The notes beneath the pieces are model-generated. The model was given only the letters and a program-made list of their open reading frames with translations, was not told the DNA's origin and ran no database searches. This document shows positions 51,096-59,364 of a stretch of DNA of 64,000 bases, in pieces. Numbering within the stretch: the first letter of the stretch is position 1; each line of letters opens with the position of its first letter. A program made the position numbers and the translations under genes. The stretch lies in assembly GCA_028875075.1 (NCBI GenBank), contig JAPPGF010000017.1, positions 1-64,000 of the forward strand, in the 5' to 3' direction. The stretch comes from Gemmatimonadota bacterium. Its GTDB lineage: Bacteria; Gemmatimonadota; Gemmatimonadetes; Longimicrobiales; Gaopeijiaceae.

Positions 51096-51665
51096 ATGCC
51101 GGAACTGATCCACTCTGGGAACCAAGGAGGAGCAACCTCGCCGCAACGTATTGTCCTTGCGCTACTCTTCCTATCGCTTGCCGCTTGCGCGGGCCCCACC
51201 GGGCCGCAGGGTCTCGCTGCTCAGGATCTTCTTACCGATCGGGGAAAGAGCTGTAGGGTAACTCGGGTTCTGGATGGAGATACGTTCGACTGCGTTCCAT
51301 ATGGGCGGATTCGCCTTCTCATGGTCGATACTCCCGAATGGAATCAGGGTACGCTTGGACCGCGCGCGACGGCCGCCTTGTCGAGCATGATTCCCGTCGG
51401 GATGAGAGTAGAGTTGGAGACGGATGTCGAGCCGGTGGGGCCGTACGGTCGCCTACTGGCCTACGTTTACCTGCCCGATGGCCGCATGGTCAACGAGGAA
51501 CTGTTGCGGCGGGGCATGGCGCTGTTGGCTGTTTACCCACCCAATACCCGCTACTTGGCACGGTTTCGAGAAATCGCCGAGGAAGCTAAAGACCGGCGTA
51601 GTGGATTCTGGGCCGAGAGCGGGTTCGACTGCACCCCTTACGGGTTTCGTAGAAACCTCTGTTGA
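51096..51665 (+). CDS. thermonuclease-like lipoprotein, SNase fold (189 aa)
   Basis: The N-terminal signal IVLALLFLSLAACAGPTG carries a LAAC lipobox. The staphylococcal-nuclease-like domain follows: RVTRVLDGDTFDC (metal-binding Asp), RLLMVDTPEWNQGTLGPRAT with the catalytic-region Asp/Arg, and PYGRLLAYVYLPDGRMVNEE, LLRRGMALLAVYP. A surface-anchored phosphodiesterase of nucleic acids is likely. The start is not certain: ATG 51096 gives a long n-region, and a strong GGAGGAG at about 51127 has no standard start codon behind it. Confidence 0.8.
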   Translation: MPELIHSGNQGGATSPQRIVLALLFLSLAACAGPTGPQGLAAQDLLTDRGKSCRVTRVLDGDTFDCVPYGRIRLLMVDTPEWNQGTLGPRATAALSSMIPVGMRVELETDVEPVGPYGRLLAYVYLPDGRMVNEELLRRGMALLAVYPPNTRYLARFREIAEEAKDRRSGFWAESGFDCTPYGFRRNLC

Positions 51666-51696
51666 GGCACGGAGCCGGCGACCACGTGGGCCTCGA

Positions 51697-52020
51697 TTAC
51701 CTGGGTGGGGTTGGCATTGGCCAGTTCTGCCTCGCTCCTTCGTTGCCAATGCCACGGAGTTGATCCCGCGTGATGCCCAACTCATCAGCAAGCTCTCGCC
51801 TGTAGCGTTCCTGGAGTTGGTCCACTAGTTCGAAGTGCTGCGTGAAATCGTCTATTGTCACGGCGTTCTCGATCGGAAACACACGATCCGCTTCAGCCTG
51901 ACCTCGATCCTCCGCACTGACCAGTCGCCTATAGACTGCCCATCCGTTCCCGCGTTGCGAATCCAAGCCCTCCCACGGTTTTTCCGCGCTGACCGTCGGC
52001 CCGTGTGTCGCCCGATTCAT
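51697..52020 (-). CDS. hypothetical protein (107 aa)
   Basis: The frame starts at an ATG at 52020 and encodes a hydrophilic protein with VFPIENAVTIDDFTQHFELV, DQLQERYRRELADELGITRD and a Pro-rich end. Its first 92 bases overlap the lipoprotein at 51929-52177 in another frame. One of the two may be shortened by a frameshift; the continuous run of protein-like sequence favours this frame after about 51990. No family is recognised. Confidence 0.4.
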   Translation of the reverse strand: MNRATHGPTVSAEKPWEGLDSQRGNGWAVYRRLVSAEDRGQAEADRVFPIENAVTIDDFTQHFELVDQLQERYRRELADELGITRDQLRGIGNEGARQNWPMPTPPR

Positions 52021-52177
52021 CTAGGAGTTGGTCAATCGGTTCTGGCCGTTCTTGGTCAGTCACAGATTCTGGAACGGGCGCCGGGCGAGGGCGGGCGTCA
52101 TCAGCATCGTCGATACATGCAACGACGACGTGCCCGGCAAGCAAGGACCAGAACACTCCGGTCAGAAGACGACGCAC
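51929..52177 (-). CDS. small hypothetical lipoprotein (82 aa)
   Basis: GAGGAGGG lies five bases before the GTG at 52177. The signal segment is RRLLTGVFWSLLAGHVVVAC, a plausible lipobox (VVAC), followed by acidic, Pro-rich IDDADDARPRPAPVPESVTD. The last 30 residues overlap the gene at 51697-52020 and may be frameshift-generated. Function unknown. Confidence 0.4.
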   Translation of the reverse strand: MRRLLTGVFWSLLAGHVVVACIDDADDARPRPAPVPESVTDQERPEPIDQLLDESGDTRADGQRGKTVGGLGFATRERMGSL

Positions 52178-52237
52178 AGGGACCCTCCTCAAGGTGGGCA
52201 GGCAAACGGTGGGATGCGGTCGTGCGACCTCACTTCC

Positions 52238-52306
52238 TCCCGCCACTCTCCCCCGCCTAGCGGAAGTTGCACGCCGTGTGGCTTCGTCCGCCCAATTTCG
52301 GCGAAA
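52238..52306 (+). repeat. 69-bp partial third copy of the dispersed repeat
   Basis: CCGCCTAGCGGAAGTTGCAC and the following GCCGTGTGGCTTCG segment match the ends of the repeats at 48308-48642 and 55194-55526. It is preceded by the CCCGCCACTCTCCC also found in both. Only the last fifth of the long repeat is present. Confidence 0.8.
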
Positions 52307-52364
52307 GACGGGAGGCGGACTCGAACGGGACGACTCGAAAAGATGCCGGCTGTATTCTGCGTGT

Positions 52365-53036
52365 TTAGGCTCGACGCCCTTTTTCCCGGAACCCGATCCG
52401 GTGGTAAGGATTCACCACGCTCGTCGCCACGTTCTTCAGGTGGGCGCTGACGCGTTTCAGATAACGCAGGTACATGGCCACCGTGACCGCATGCCCCGAC
52501 CGTCCCGACAACGCCTCACCTGCGCACAGGGCACGCAGGTTTTCGTCCACCTTGGATGCGATGATGGCGTGAGACCCGATGATGCCCCTGGCCCGAACCT
52601 CGTCGGATCCCTCGAGGGCGGGCACGCTGTCGTCGAACATCCGAACCATGTTCTTCTCGATCTCAGCCACCTCGTCGTGTAGCTCGAGCCCATCGAACGG
52701 CCCCGGAACCGCACCGGCCAATTCCACGATGTTCTTGGTGTAGTCGCCGATCCGCTCGATGTCGATGACGATCGCCGTGAGGACCAGCCCCAGGTTGATG
52801 TCCGGCTTGGCCGACACGGACAGGTGCGTGACAATCTTCCGCCGAACACTCCGCTCGTACTTGTTGAGCCGTTTGTCCCGCTTATAGATGTCCGTCTCTA
52901 GCGCGCCATCGGAATGGAGCTGCTTGACGGCGTGGTCGAACATGTCGTGCGAGGCCTGGAGCATGAGGATTGCCTCGTCATATGCCTCCCGCAGCGGGCC
53001 TTGGGACCTGAAGAGCGTGACGATTTTCTTCCACAT
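52365..53036 (-). CDS. PhoU-domain protein (223 aa)
   Basis: A PhoU-like helical bundle: RQ-type start MWKKIVTLFRSQGPLREAYD, MLQASHDMFDHAVKQLHSDG, KYERSVRRKIVTHLSVSAKP and then IVIDIERIGDYTKNIVELA, the ExxxIGDYxxNI metal-binding motif. The gene lies 17 bases after the Na/Pi symporter gene on the minus strand, so the pair forms an operon. PhoU-like proteins bound to NptA-type symporters are thought to curb phosphate uptake. Confidence 0.88.
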   Translation of the reverse strand: MWKKIVTLFRSQGPLREAYDEAILMLQASHDMFDHAVKQLHSDGALETDIYKRDKRLNKYERSVRRKIVTHLSVSAKPDINLGLVLTAIVIDIERIGDYTKNIVELAGAVPGPFDGLELHDEVAEIEKNMVRMFDDSVPALEGSDEVRARGIIGSHAIIASKVDENLRALCAGEALSGRSGHAVTVAMYLRYLKRVSAHLKNVATSVVNPYHRIGFREKGRRA

Positions 53037-53053
53037 GGCTTGCTACCTTTGCG

Positions 53054-54166
53054 CTACAGAATGAAGTAGATGATCGGGATGATGTGGAGTGCCACATATG
53101 CACCCATCACACGCGCTGAACTGACCTTGGTCCGAGCCGCATAGGCGCCGAGCTTCTGCGCCATCCAGATGGGAATCGCTCGTAGCGGATAGAAGATCGC
53201 GATTCCCAGAATATTGAAGCTGAAGTGTGCGAGACCCACGACCACGGCGGCGGGCTCACCCGTCGACATTGATGCCAGGATCGCCGTGATCGTCGTTCCG
53301 ATGTTGGCGCCGAGCGTGTAGGGGAAGATCTGCCTGAGCGAGAGAGCTCCGGTCCCCGCCAGCGGGACAACGAGCGATGTCGTCGCCGAACTACTCTGGA
53401 CCGCGGCAGTCGCTACGATGCCGAGACCGAAGCTGGTGGCATCGTTGCGGAAGAGGACCCGGTCGAAGAGCGACGCCATCCTCTCCAAGAACACACCGCG
53501 CATGAAGAGCATCAGCCGCCTCAGCGAGATGAACAGCACGACCAACGCGATGCCTATGAGCGGCAACCCCGCGGGGAGCGCGTCCGAGACAAGATCGACG
53601 AGCGGCCCCACGACGGCGTCGAGCGGGTCGAAGAGTGACATTCCGCCGGCGCCTGCGAAGATGCCCTCCATGAACGTCGCCATCTTTTCCACGGGATGGA
53701 AGAAAATCTCCAGCGGCAAAATCACCATCGCCGCCAAGACGTTGAAGAAGTCGTGCACCGTGGAGGCCGCGAATGCGCGCTTGAACTCGGCCGGACGCGT
53801 GATGTGCCCGAGGGAGACCAGCGTGTTCGTCGTGGTGGTTCCGATGTTCGCGCCCATGAGCATGGGCACGGCGGCCCCGACCGTGAGGATGTCCCCGGCG
53901 ACCATGGTGACAATGAGGCTCGTCGTCGTAGACGAGCTCTGGATGAGGCTGGTCGCCAGAAAGCCGATGAAGAGCCCCGCCACCGGATCCGCGGCCATGT
54001 TCAAGAGCTGCTCGGCGATGCCGAGCCCCCCCATCCTGAACGCCGTGCTCATCAGCTTGATGCTGAAAAAGAACAGGTACAGCAGGCCGAGGAAGTAGAG
54101 GACGCTGCCGACTACGGCGATCCGGCTCGCCTTCTTGTGCGGTTGCAAAGAGGTGGGCTCAGGCAC
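53054..54166 (-). CDS. Na+/phosphate cotransporter, NptA/PNaS family (370 aa)
   Basis: The inverted-repeat QSSS motifs are both present: TSLIQSSSTTTSLIVTMVAG at about residue 90 and AAVQSSSATTSLVVPLAGTG at about 255. Each is followed by a GANIGTT motif (MLMGANIGTTTTNTL and YTLGANIGTTITAIL). About eight helices plus a cytosolic N-terminus are expected. It imports phosphate with sodium. The gene precedes phoU in the same operon. It lies within the region bracketed by the 335-bp repeats. Confidence 0.92.
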   Translation of the reverse strand: MPEPTSLQPHKKASRIAVVGSVLYFLGLLYLFFFSIKLMSTAFRMGGLGIAEQLLNMAADPVAGLFIGFLATSLIQSSSTTTSLIVTMVAGDILTVGAAVPMLMGANIGTTTTNTLVSLGHITRPAEFKRAFAASTVHDFFNVLAAMVILPLEIFFHPVEKMATFMEGIFAGAGGMSLFDPLDAVVGPLVDLVSDALPAGLPLIGIALVVLFISLRRLMLFMRGVFLERMASLFDRVLFRNDATSFGLGIVATAAVQSSSATTSLVVPLAGTGALSLRQIFPYTLGANIGTTITAILASMSTGEPAAVVVGLAHFSFNILGIAIFYPLRAIPIWMAQKLGAYAARTKVSSARVMGAYVALHIIPIIYFIL

Positions 54167-54335
54167 GGGAAAGTTGTTGAAGGAGTGCTGGATCGTGGCG
54201 AAATGTCGTTCTTGAGCCGACAGAAGCTACCGCTTGCCGCCACCGGGGAAAATCGGCTACCGGGCGATGGCTTCATTCCCCGTCTCGGGACCGGACAATC
54301 GGCCGTCCGGCCCCTTTGGCGATCGATCCGCCCAT

Positions 54336-55154
54336 CTATCTGTCCAACAACTGATTGCTCCGAAGGAATCCCGTGACCAGCGCCACGACCTTAGGCCACT
54401 CGGAAGCGCAGTCGTTGTGGGCGCAGTCCAATTCGGTGACATCGAGTTCCTCCCGGGCAGCCGCGAGCGTCTCCGCGTGTGCGTAGGGGATCACGTCGTC
54501 GCGGATGCCATGCATCAGGAGGACGGGGCCCGAAAAGTCCGAAACCGCACGTCGGTTGTCGAAACGATCCCGCACCAGGAAGCCGGGGACGAGATTCGCC
54601 CTCGCGATCGCTTTTGCGGAACTGAACGTGGATTGGAGAACCAACGCCCGGACGGGCCGGTCCAAAGCGAGATCTCCCGCCACGCCGCCGCCCAGCGACC
54701 ATCCATACGCTATGATGCGGTCGGCGTCGATGTCGCCCCGTGCAATGAGCCAATCGAACGCAAGTGCGAATGTCTCGCGCAGGGTCGAGCGGGACGGCGT
54801 TCCTCGAGAGTGACCGTATCCGGGAAATTCCACCAGGAGTACGTTCGCTCCTGCCGCTGCGAGGTGCTCCATGTCTCCGCGCCGATCATCGATCAACTCG
54901 CCGTTGCCGTGGGCGAAGATGATCGTGGGCCTGTCGACGTCTCCCTCGGCGTTGAAGAACCAGGCCTCGACGCGTCCGAACGAGGCTTCGAGCCACACCT
55001 GGGTGACATCGGGCGGTGCGGACGCCGTTGGGCGAGCAGAGCTGCGAAGCGTTCCGGGAAAGGCCATCCGGCGCTGAAGGGCGAAGATCAGCGCAAAGTA
55101 TCCGAGTATGGCCAAGACCAGCACGCGTCCCACGACGATCAGCACGTGAGGCAT
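54336..55154 (-). CDS. alpha/beta hydrolase, ABHD13/BAAT-like (272 aa)
   Basis: A membrane anchor (VLIVVGRVLVLAILGYFALI) precedes an alpha/beta hydrolase. The oxyanion strand is RPTIIFAHGNGELIDDRRGD, the nucleophile elbow is IIAYGWSLGGGVAGDLA (Ser in GWSLGG), the acid is in VLLMHGIRDDVIPYAHA and the His in LDCAHNDCA. It is likely a serine esterase or acyl hydrolase facing the periplasm. It lies in the repeat-bracketed region just before the right repeat. Confidence 0.85.
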   Translation of the reverse strand: MPHVLIVVGRVLVLAILGYFALIFALQRRMAFPGTLRSSARPTASAPPDVTQVWLEASFGRVEAWFFNAEGDVDRPTIIFAHGNGELIDDRRGDMEHLAAAGANVLLVEFPGYGHSRGTPSRSTLRETFALAFDWLIARGDIDADRIIAYGWSLGGGVAGDLALDRPVRALVLQSTFSSAKAIARANLVPGFLVRDRFDNRRAVSDFSGPVLLMHGIRDDVIPYAHAETLAAAREELDVTELDCAHNDCASEWPKVVALVTGFLRSNQLLDR

Positions 55155-55193
55155 CCACCTAGCCCTCTAGCGGGCTTCCTTCCTCGAAAAAGG

Positions 55194-55526
55194 CGGGGAG
55201 ATCTCCTGTGACGACTTGGGCGACTGCGGCACGCAGCGGATCAACATCGTCCACCACACGGACTCGCGGGTGAGCGACGTGGCGCGGCTGCCGGTCGTAT
55301 ACCGGTTGGCACCCTGATCCCGAGTCCAATACGACAAGTGGCGAGCCGCGTTTTGCCTTGTTCGTTCACACCGCTCATAGCACGACTCCCTAACAGGAGT
55401 TGGCAAGTTCGAATACTGCAGCTCCCTATTGAACTTACGCGGTTCCGGAATTCCCATTCCCGCCACTTTCCCACGCCTAGCGGAAGTGCACGCCGTGTGG
55501 CTTCGCCCGCCCAATTGCCGCCGAAG
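55194..55526 (+). repeat. 335-bp direct repeat, right copy
   Basis: This copy encodes the last 41 residues of the binding lipoprotein (GEISCDDLGDCGTQRINIVH to the TGA at 55315-55317) with four or so amino acid changes from the copy at 48308, then the same 3' flank. No upstream part of the gene remains here. It lies immediately before an integrase remnant. Confidence 0.9.
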
Positions 55527-55559
55527 GCGCCCGCGATTCTGCGCTAGGTTCATCCCCTG

Positions 55560-55831
55560 ACGGGGCACAACCGCTACGCCTTCCCCAACGCGCGCCATCC
55601 ACGCCGGGAGTTGCCGATGAGCCGCCGCACGCCCTGGAGTGCGTTCCGGGCATTGGACATCCCCAACGAACCGATGACGATGGACGGGTTCCGCGCGATG
55701 GCGCGCACCATTCTGGACGAGGTGCTCGGGTTCCGGCCCGACTTCATAGAACACCAGTTGGCCCACGCGGTGCGGGATCCCAACGGCCGGGCCTACAACC
55801 GGACGAAGGCGAGGAGATCGAGCCGGGGGCC
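55560..55831 (+). pseudogene. C-terminal remnant of a tyrosine recombinase (P4-like integrase)
   Basis: The frame reads TGHNRYAFPNARHPRRELPM, then ALDIPNEPMTMDGFRAMART, ILDEVLGFRPDFIEHQLAHA and VRDPNGRAYNRT. This matches the catalytic domain of P4-type integrases: the Arg of HGFRA (here DGFRA, so the preceding His is Asp), the later HxxAH-type IEHQLAHA, and then the RAYNRT that carries the active Tyr. The N-terminal two thirds are missing and it degrades after residue NRT, so it is inactive. It directly follows the right 335-bp repeat. Confidence 0.75.
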
Positions 55832-55922
55832 TTGGGTCCTGGACCGGGTTGACGGCACGCCCCTCATCGGTTCGACCCGGAAATCTTGCCTTCACGGGGC
55901 AACCTGCCAGCGAACAGCACGG

Positions 55923-56780
55923 TCATGTCTTCCTCAAGCCAAGTCCTCTCAGCCAAGCGTCAACCTGTCCGAAGGCGTCCTGCTGCCATTGATCCGCTGT
56001 ACGATCACCAAGAGAGTGAGAACCTTCCACAAATAGTCTGACGCTCCTTGGTCCGAAGTCTTCGATGTTCCGGAATTTGTCGGAGATCAAGCAGTAACCT
56101 TGTCGGGCCGACTGAACGTCGAGGAGTAGCTGGGTTGCCTTGACAAGCGCATCGATCCCATCGGGGAAATTTCGGATGGAATAGTAGATGTCGTAGGCGT
56201 CCTTGCCTTTCAGACGGTTGGTGATGGCGTAGCCTTTCATGGCCAAGAGGGCTGGAATCGACGCAACTGCGATACGAACGAGATTCCTGCCGCCATCGGG
56301 CATGTCGCCTTCGATGGCGACCATCTGATAGAACCTGAGCGCTAGGTCAGCGCCGTCGGCACGCTGGACGGCAAACTGGTTGATGAGCGGCGGTGTATTT
56401 CCCGTAATCTCTGCGTCGCGTGGCATCAGGAAGTCGACGACGACGTCGATGTCGGGCTCGTCATCCTTGGCTGGTACGGTGCGTACGAGTTGGAAGCGCC
56501 GGAGATTGTCCCGTTGGTGGTAGCCATGTTCCTGGAGGGCTTCGACAAGTCGAACATATTCGCCGTCGCCCAGAGCGGACGGGTCGAGACCGAGGTCTAC
56601 GTCCCCAGTGCCGATATGGGGCATGTCGGCCTCGCTCAGCAACAGCCAGGGAACGGCACCGCCGACAATCGCAAACTTGCCTTCGAAGCTGCCGAGGATC
56701 TGGCCGATCTCGATCAGCACAGACTTGACCGCCGTTGTCGTCCGGTCATTGTAGTCACCGGCGGATTGAGTTTCTCTCAT
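55923..56780 (-). CDS. AbiEii/AbiGii-type nucleotidyltransferase toxin (285 aa)
   Basis: A nucleotidyltransferase-fold protein: FAIVGGAVPWLLLSEADM followed by HIGTGDVDLGLDPSA carries the G(G/S)x...DxDxxL motif (here DVDLGLD), and DIDVVVDFLMPRD follows. LKGKDAYDIYYSIRNFPDG is the KDxxDIYY helix of DUF1814/AbiEii proteins. These toxins of type IV toxin-antitoxin systems modify tRNA or act as NTP transferases to stop phage-infected cells. ATG at 56780 overlaps the TGA of the upstream antitoxin (ATGA), so they are coupled; GTG 56795 is possible. Confidence 0.8.
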   Translation of the reverse strand: MRETQSAGDYNDRTTTAVKSVLIEIGQILGSFEGKFAIVGGAVPWLLLSEADMPHIGTGDVDLGLDPSALGDGEYVRLVEALQEHGYHQRDNLRRFQLVRTVPAKDDEPDIDVVVDFLMPRDAEITGNTPPLINQFAVQRADGADLALRFYQMVAIEGDMPDGGRNLVRIAVASIPALLAMKGYAITNRLKGKDAYDIYYSIRNFPDGIDALVKATQLLLDVQSARQGYCLISDKFRNIEDFGPRSVRLFVEGSHSLGDRTADQWQQDAFGQVDAWLRGLGLRKT

Positions 56781-57880
56781 AACCATGGAAAACACTTCGA
56801 GGCCATGTAATCGGCGACCTCACGATCTCGATCGTTGCCGTTCCAAAGATCGAGGTATGTGACGATTGGACTGGCGCAGAAAATGCCCGGTGCCGGCTGA
56901 TCGGCGTCTTCGAATAGACTCTCGTCTTTCGGGATGCGCAGGATGACGTTTGCCCCCTTTGCAGCATGAGTCAGCTTCAATACCTCCTTCAGCATACGAG
57001 CGCCGGGTTCGTCTGCGTAGAAGCTGTGTGTGCCGCCCCGGGCGAAGGGGGCAAACCATTGAGCGGCTGAATTGGACGAGTAAATTGCGCGCGGATGCTG
57101 CGGTTCCGGATTCAGCTTTCCAGACAACTGTTGGCTGAGTTGTTCTCCGTGGAAAAACGTGTATCCGCTGATGCGGTGACCGTCCGGCTGGCGGTAGTCC
57201 TCGCGCCATGTCCTCAATAGCGCATCCGGCTGGACAAGGATGACGCCGTTGTCTCGTTTTTCGATCCATTCCCGTTCGAGCAGGGCTTTGCGAACGTTGC
57301 TCACATGCCCGAGGCTCGCATTGGCCGCCGTCGCTAGGTCGGCGACGCGCCATGCCCGGTCAGGATCGCGAATGAGGGCCCGCAAGATTGCGGCAGACTT
57401 CGGGGTGAAGATCGACCGCAGCGCGCGGGTTTCGGACTTGGGCCTGTCTGCGACCGCTCGATCGATATAAACACTGTCGAAGGCGAGGTGAGCGTTCCCG
57501 ACCAGATCTAGGTAGGCGACATCATGATCTGTGCAGATCGACCGAGACTCGGGAGACAGGTAGGGACTCACGAGCATGGGGATCAAATGCCGGCTGGAAT
57601 CTTCGTAACCGGACTGACGAGCATGCGCCAAGTAGCCTTTGAGTTGATAGACCGCAGATCGGATGAAACGGGGAGCACCGTTGGACTTGACCTGGATGAT
57701 GAGAGCATAGGTGTCATCGCCGTGCTGGAAATCGATACGTCCGTCTATGAGATCGTCACTGCCGAGCCCCTGTCCATGACGAACCGAACTGGCGTCGAGG
57801 CGCAGCACATGATCAAGCAGATCACGGGCCAGGTTGACGGCCGTGATTTCCAGGTCTTTTCCTGATGTCGGCTTTTTCAT
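56777..57880 (-). CDS. AbiEi-type antitoxin/transcriptional regulator (367 aa)
   Basis: The protein has an N-terminal alpha/beta domain (DSIRHG- and IQVKSNGAPRFIRSAVYQLK, a restriction-endonuclease-like fold pattern), then a winged helix at about 165-230 (KSAAILRALIRDPDRAWRVA, DLATAANASLGHVSNVRKAL), then a C-terminal AbiEi-like domain. AbiEi antitoxins repress their operon and neutralise AbiEii. The start is taken as ATG 57880; GTG 57883 lies just before. No Shine-Dalgarno is visible; the promoter -10 ends seven to ten bases upstream. Confidence 0.75.
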   Translation of the reverse strand: MKKPTSGKDLEITAVNLARDLLDHVLRLDASSVRHGQGLGSDDLIDGRIDFQHGDDTYALIIQVKSNGAPRFIRSAVYQLKGYLAHARQSGYEDSSRHLIPMLVSPYLSPESRSICTDHDVAYLDLVGNAHLAFDSVYIDRAVADRPKSETRALRSIFTPKSAAILRALIRDPDRAWRVADLATAANASLGHVSNVRKALLEREWIEKRDNGVILVQPDALLRTWREDYRQPDGHRISGYTFFHGEQLSQQLSGKLNPEPQHPRAIYSSNSAAQWFAPFARGGTHSFYADEPGARMLKEVLKLTHAAKGANVILRIPKDESLFEDADQPAPGIFCASPIVTYLDLWNGNDRDREVADYMASKCFPWL

Positions 57881-57889
57881 CACACACTG

Positions 57890-57918
57890 AAATTACCATT
57901 ATTGGTGAAAACAGTCAA
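57890..57918 (-). promoter_or_regulatory. sigma-70-like promoter of the abiE pair
   Basis: On the minus strand TTGACT (57913-57918) is followed after exactly 17 bases by TAATTT (57890-57895). The expected transcription start falls at about 57880-57884, on the start codon of the antitoxin. No ribosome binding site separates them, so a leaderless mRNA is predicted. Confidence 0.55.
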
Positions 57919-57944
57919 TCGATTTCACTTATGTGATGTTTTCA
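57906..57944. promoter_or_regulatory. inverted repeat overlapping the abiE promoter
   Basis: TGAAAACA (57906-57913) and TGTTTTCA (57937-57944) are exact inverted copies 23 bases apart, with the first arm inside the promoter spacer and touching the -35 box. AbiEi-type regulators bind inverted repeats in their own promoters, so this is the likely autoregulatory operator. Confidence 0.5.
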
Positions 57945-58045
57945 GCGATTTGCTGATGATGCCAGAAATGATGAAATGCCGATTGGCTGCCTGAACCGGG
58001 CGAGGTCCCACGCGGTTCAGACCTGGCATAGACTGGAGGAACTAC

Positions 58046-58921
58046 ATGGCAGCGGGATATGGGGATGGACGTGTGTCGATTGGGTCGACCATGGCAGGCC
58101 GTGTAGCCGTCACGAAGGTCGCATCCGTCCCGGCTCTGACCCCACGAATCCGTCTAGATCTCTCGTGGACGCTGGGGCACGTTGATCGTTCGAGACGTGG
58201 AAAACCCCCTGAGGAGTATCTGCTCATCGACTTTGGAGGCGAACTGTGGCTGGGGACGGACGATCTTTTCGTCGGAACTCTCGTGCGGGACGGATCGAGA
58301 CGTGCACTACGCTCGTTCGGCTATGTGGATACCCAAGCTGGATCGGTCGCCCTCGACCTGGGGCGCGACGGATTGGAACGGATAGAGGAGCACCGGGCTG
58401 GTGCCGCTCTGGAATTGAGAATGCGACTATGGACGCGCATTGAGATGGGCGGAAAGACGACCGATGCTCAAGTCGAGGAAATCGCACTCAAGGTCTCCCG
58501 TGACGACTGGCTCCCGGTACTCCGGGTACTGACTGGCGAGCGAGTCGATCTCCTGGAGATCCGTTTTGATCTTGTGTATGCCGCCTGCTACAAGGCGAGC
58601 GTCAAGGAGATCGGTCTTGCGCAGGAAGCAGTGGACCGAGGCGACTTCAACCGGGCCGTCCTGCAAGCGCGGAAGGCTGTTACCCTCATGGAGGAGTCCG
58701 TGAAGGCGACGACCGGAGAGGATCTCCGGACCGCATTGACGGACAGAATCGACAAGCGACACGCTGACCTTTACCTAGGGATAGTCACACGCGCCAAAGA
58801 CATGGGCAATTTCGAGGCGCACCGTCCGGAGGCTCGCGAGTACACCCGCGTCGAGGCCCTCTTCGCCATCCGTCTAGCGATGATCTCGCTTGAGGTCGTA
58901 GCGGGGCTGCTAGCACCGTGA
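58046..58921 (+). CDS. hypothetical protein beside the abiE pair (291 aa)
   Basis: A perfect GGAGG six bases before the ATG supports the start. The first half is beta-rich (RIRLDLSWTLGHVDRSRRG, LLIDFGGELWLGTDDLFVG). The second half is helical with LAQEAVDRGDFNRAVLQARK, AVTLMEESVKATTGEDL and IVTRAKDMGNFEAHRPEARE, recalling HEPN or TPR-type helical bundles found in defence genes; no RxxxxH HEPN motif is certain. It is divergent from abiE with a 165-base shared upstream region. I do not recognise the family. Confidence 0.65.
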   Translation: MAAGYGDGRVSIGSTMAGRVAVTKVASVPALTPRIRLDLSWTLGHVDRSRRGKPPEEYLLIDFGGELWLGTDDLFVGTLVRDGSRRALRSFGYVDTQAGSVALDLGRDGLERIEEHRAGAALELRMRLWTRIEMGGKTTDAQVEEIALKVSRDDWLPVLRVLTGERVDLLEIRFDLVYAACYKASVKEIGLAQEAVDRGDFNRAVLQARKAVTLMEESVKATTGEDLRTALTDRIDKRHADLYLGIVTRAKDMGNFEAHRPEAREYTRVEALFAIRLAMISLEVVAGLLAP

Positions 58922-59364
58922 CCGAATCATGGGAGGGCACACCGACTGGGCGCTAGGTGCCGAGCGACAAGCGCACGGGCCGGATATCGAGACCGGAGGG
59001 CTCGGGGAGCCCGGGAATCTGGATCGAATGGGATGGCGAGGAATGAAGTGGGGGGGCGGAAGGATGTGACATCAAGTCGCCAACGGGCAATCCAGGTTCT
59101 GCGGACGAGGCCTCTGCGGTTACGTGGCAATGGACGTTCGTTCCTGAACGGCGCCCCCGGGCGTCGGGCGGTACCCTTGACGAGGCAGTCAGCGCATCTG
59201 ACCATGCCAGAAGGATGACAGTCTGGCCGGTACCGGGTCGCCCTGGGACATCCCGCCCCTCCATATATGTGCGCACCGGCAATGTCCGTCGCGGAAGCCT
59301 GTCTCGTGCGCGGATGACCCGTCCGCCCGTTCCCTCACCGACCCGAAATCCACCCGACCCGAGA
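58922..59364. other. 443-base gap without a supported gene
   Basis: The sequence between the abiE-linked protein and the second binding lipoprotein is moderately GC-rich. A plus-strand frame is open through 59215-59364 into the lipoprotein gene but has no protein-like pattern. I see no repeats, hairpin or gene here. Confidence 0.4.

Noticed and set aside
48308-55526. The 335-bp repeats as ends of an insertion sequence
   Set aside because: They are direct, not inverted, contain a gene end, and no transposase lies inside.
59033-59218. Short plus-strand frame before the second binding lipoprotein
   Set aside because: Arg-rich sequence without pattern and without a ribosome site.
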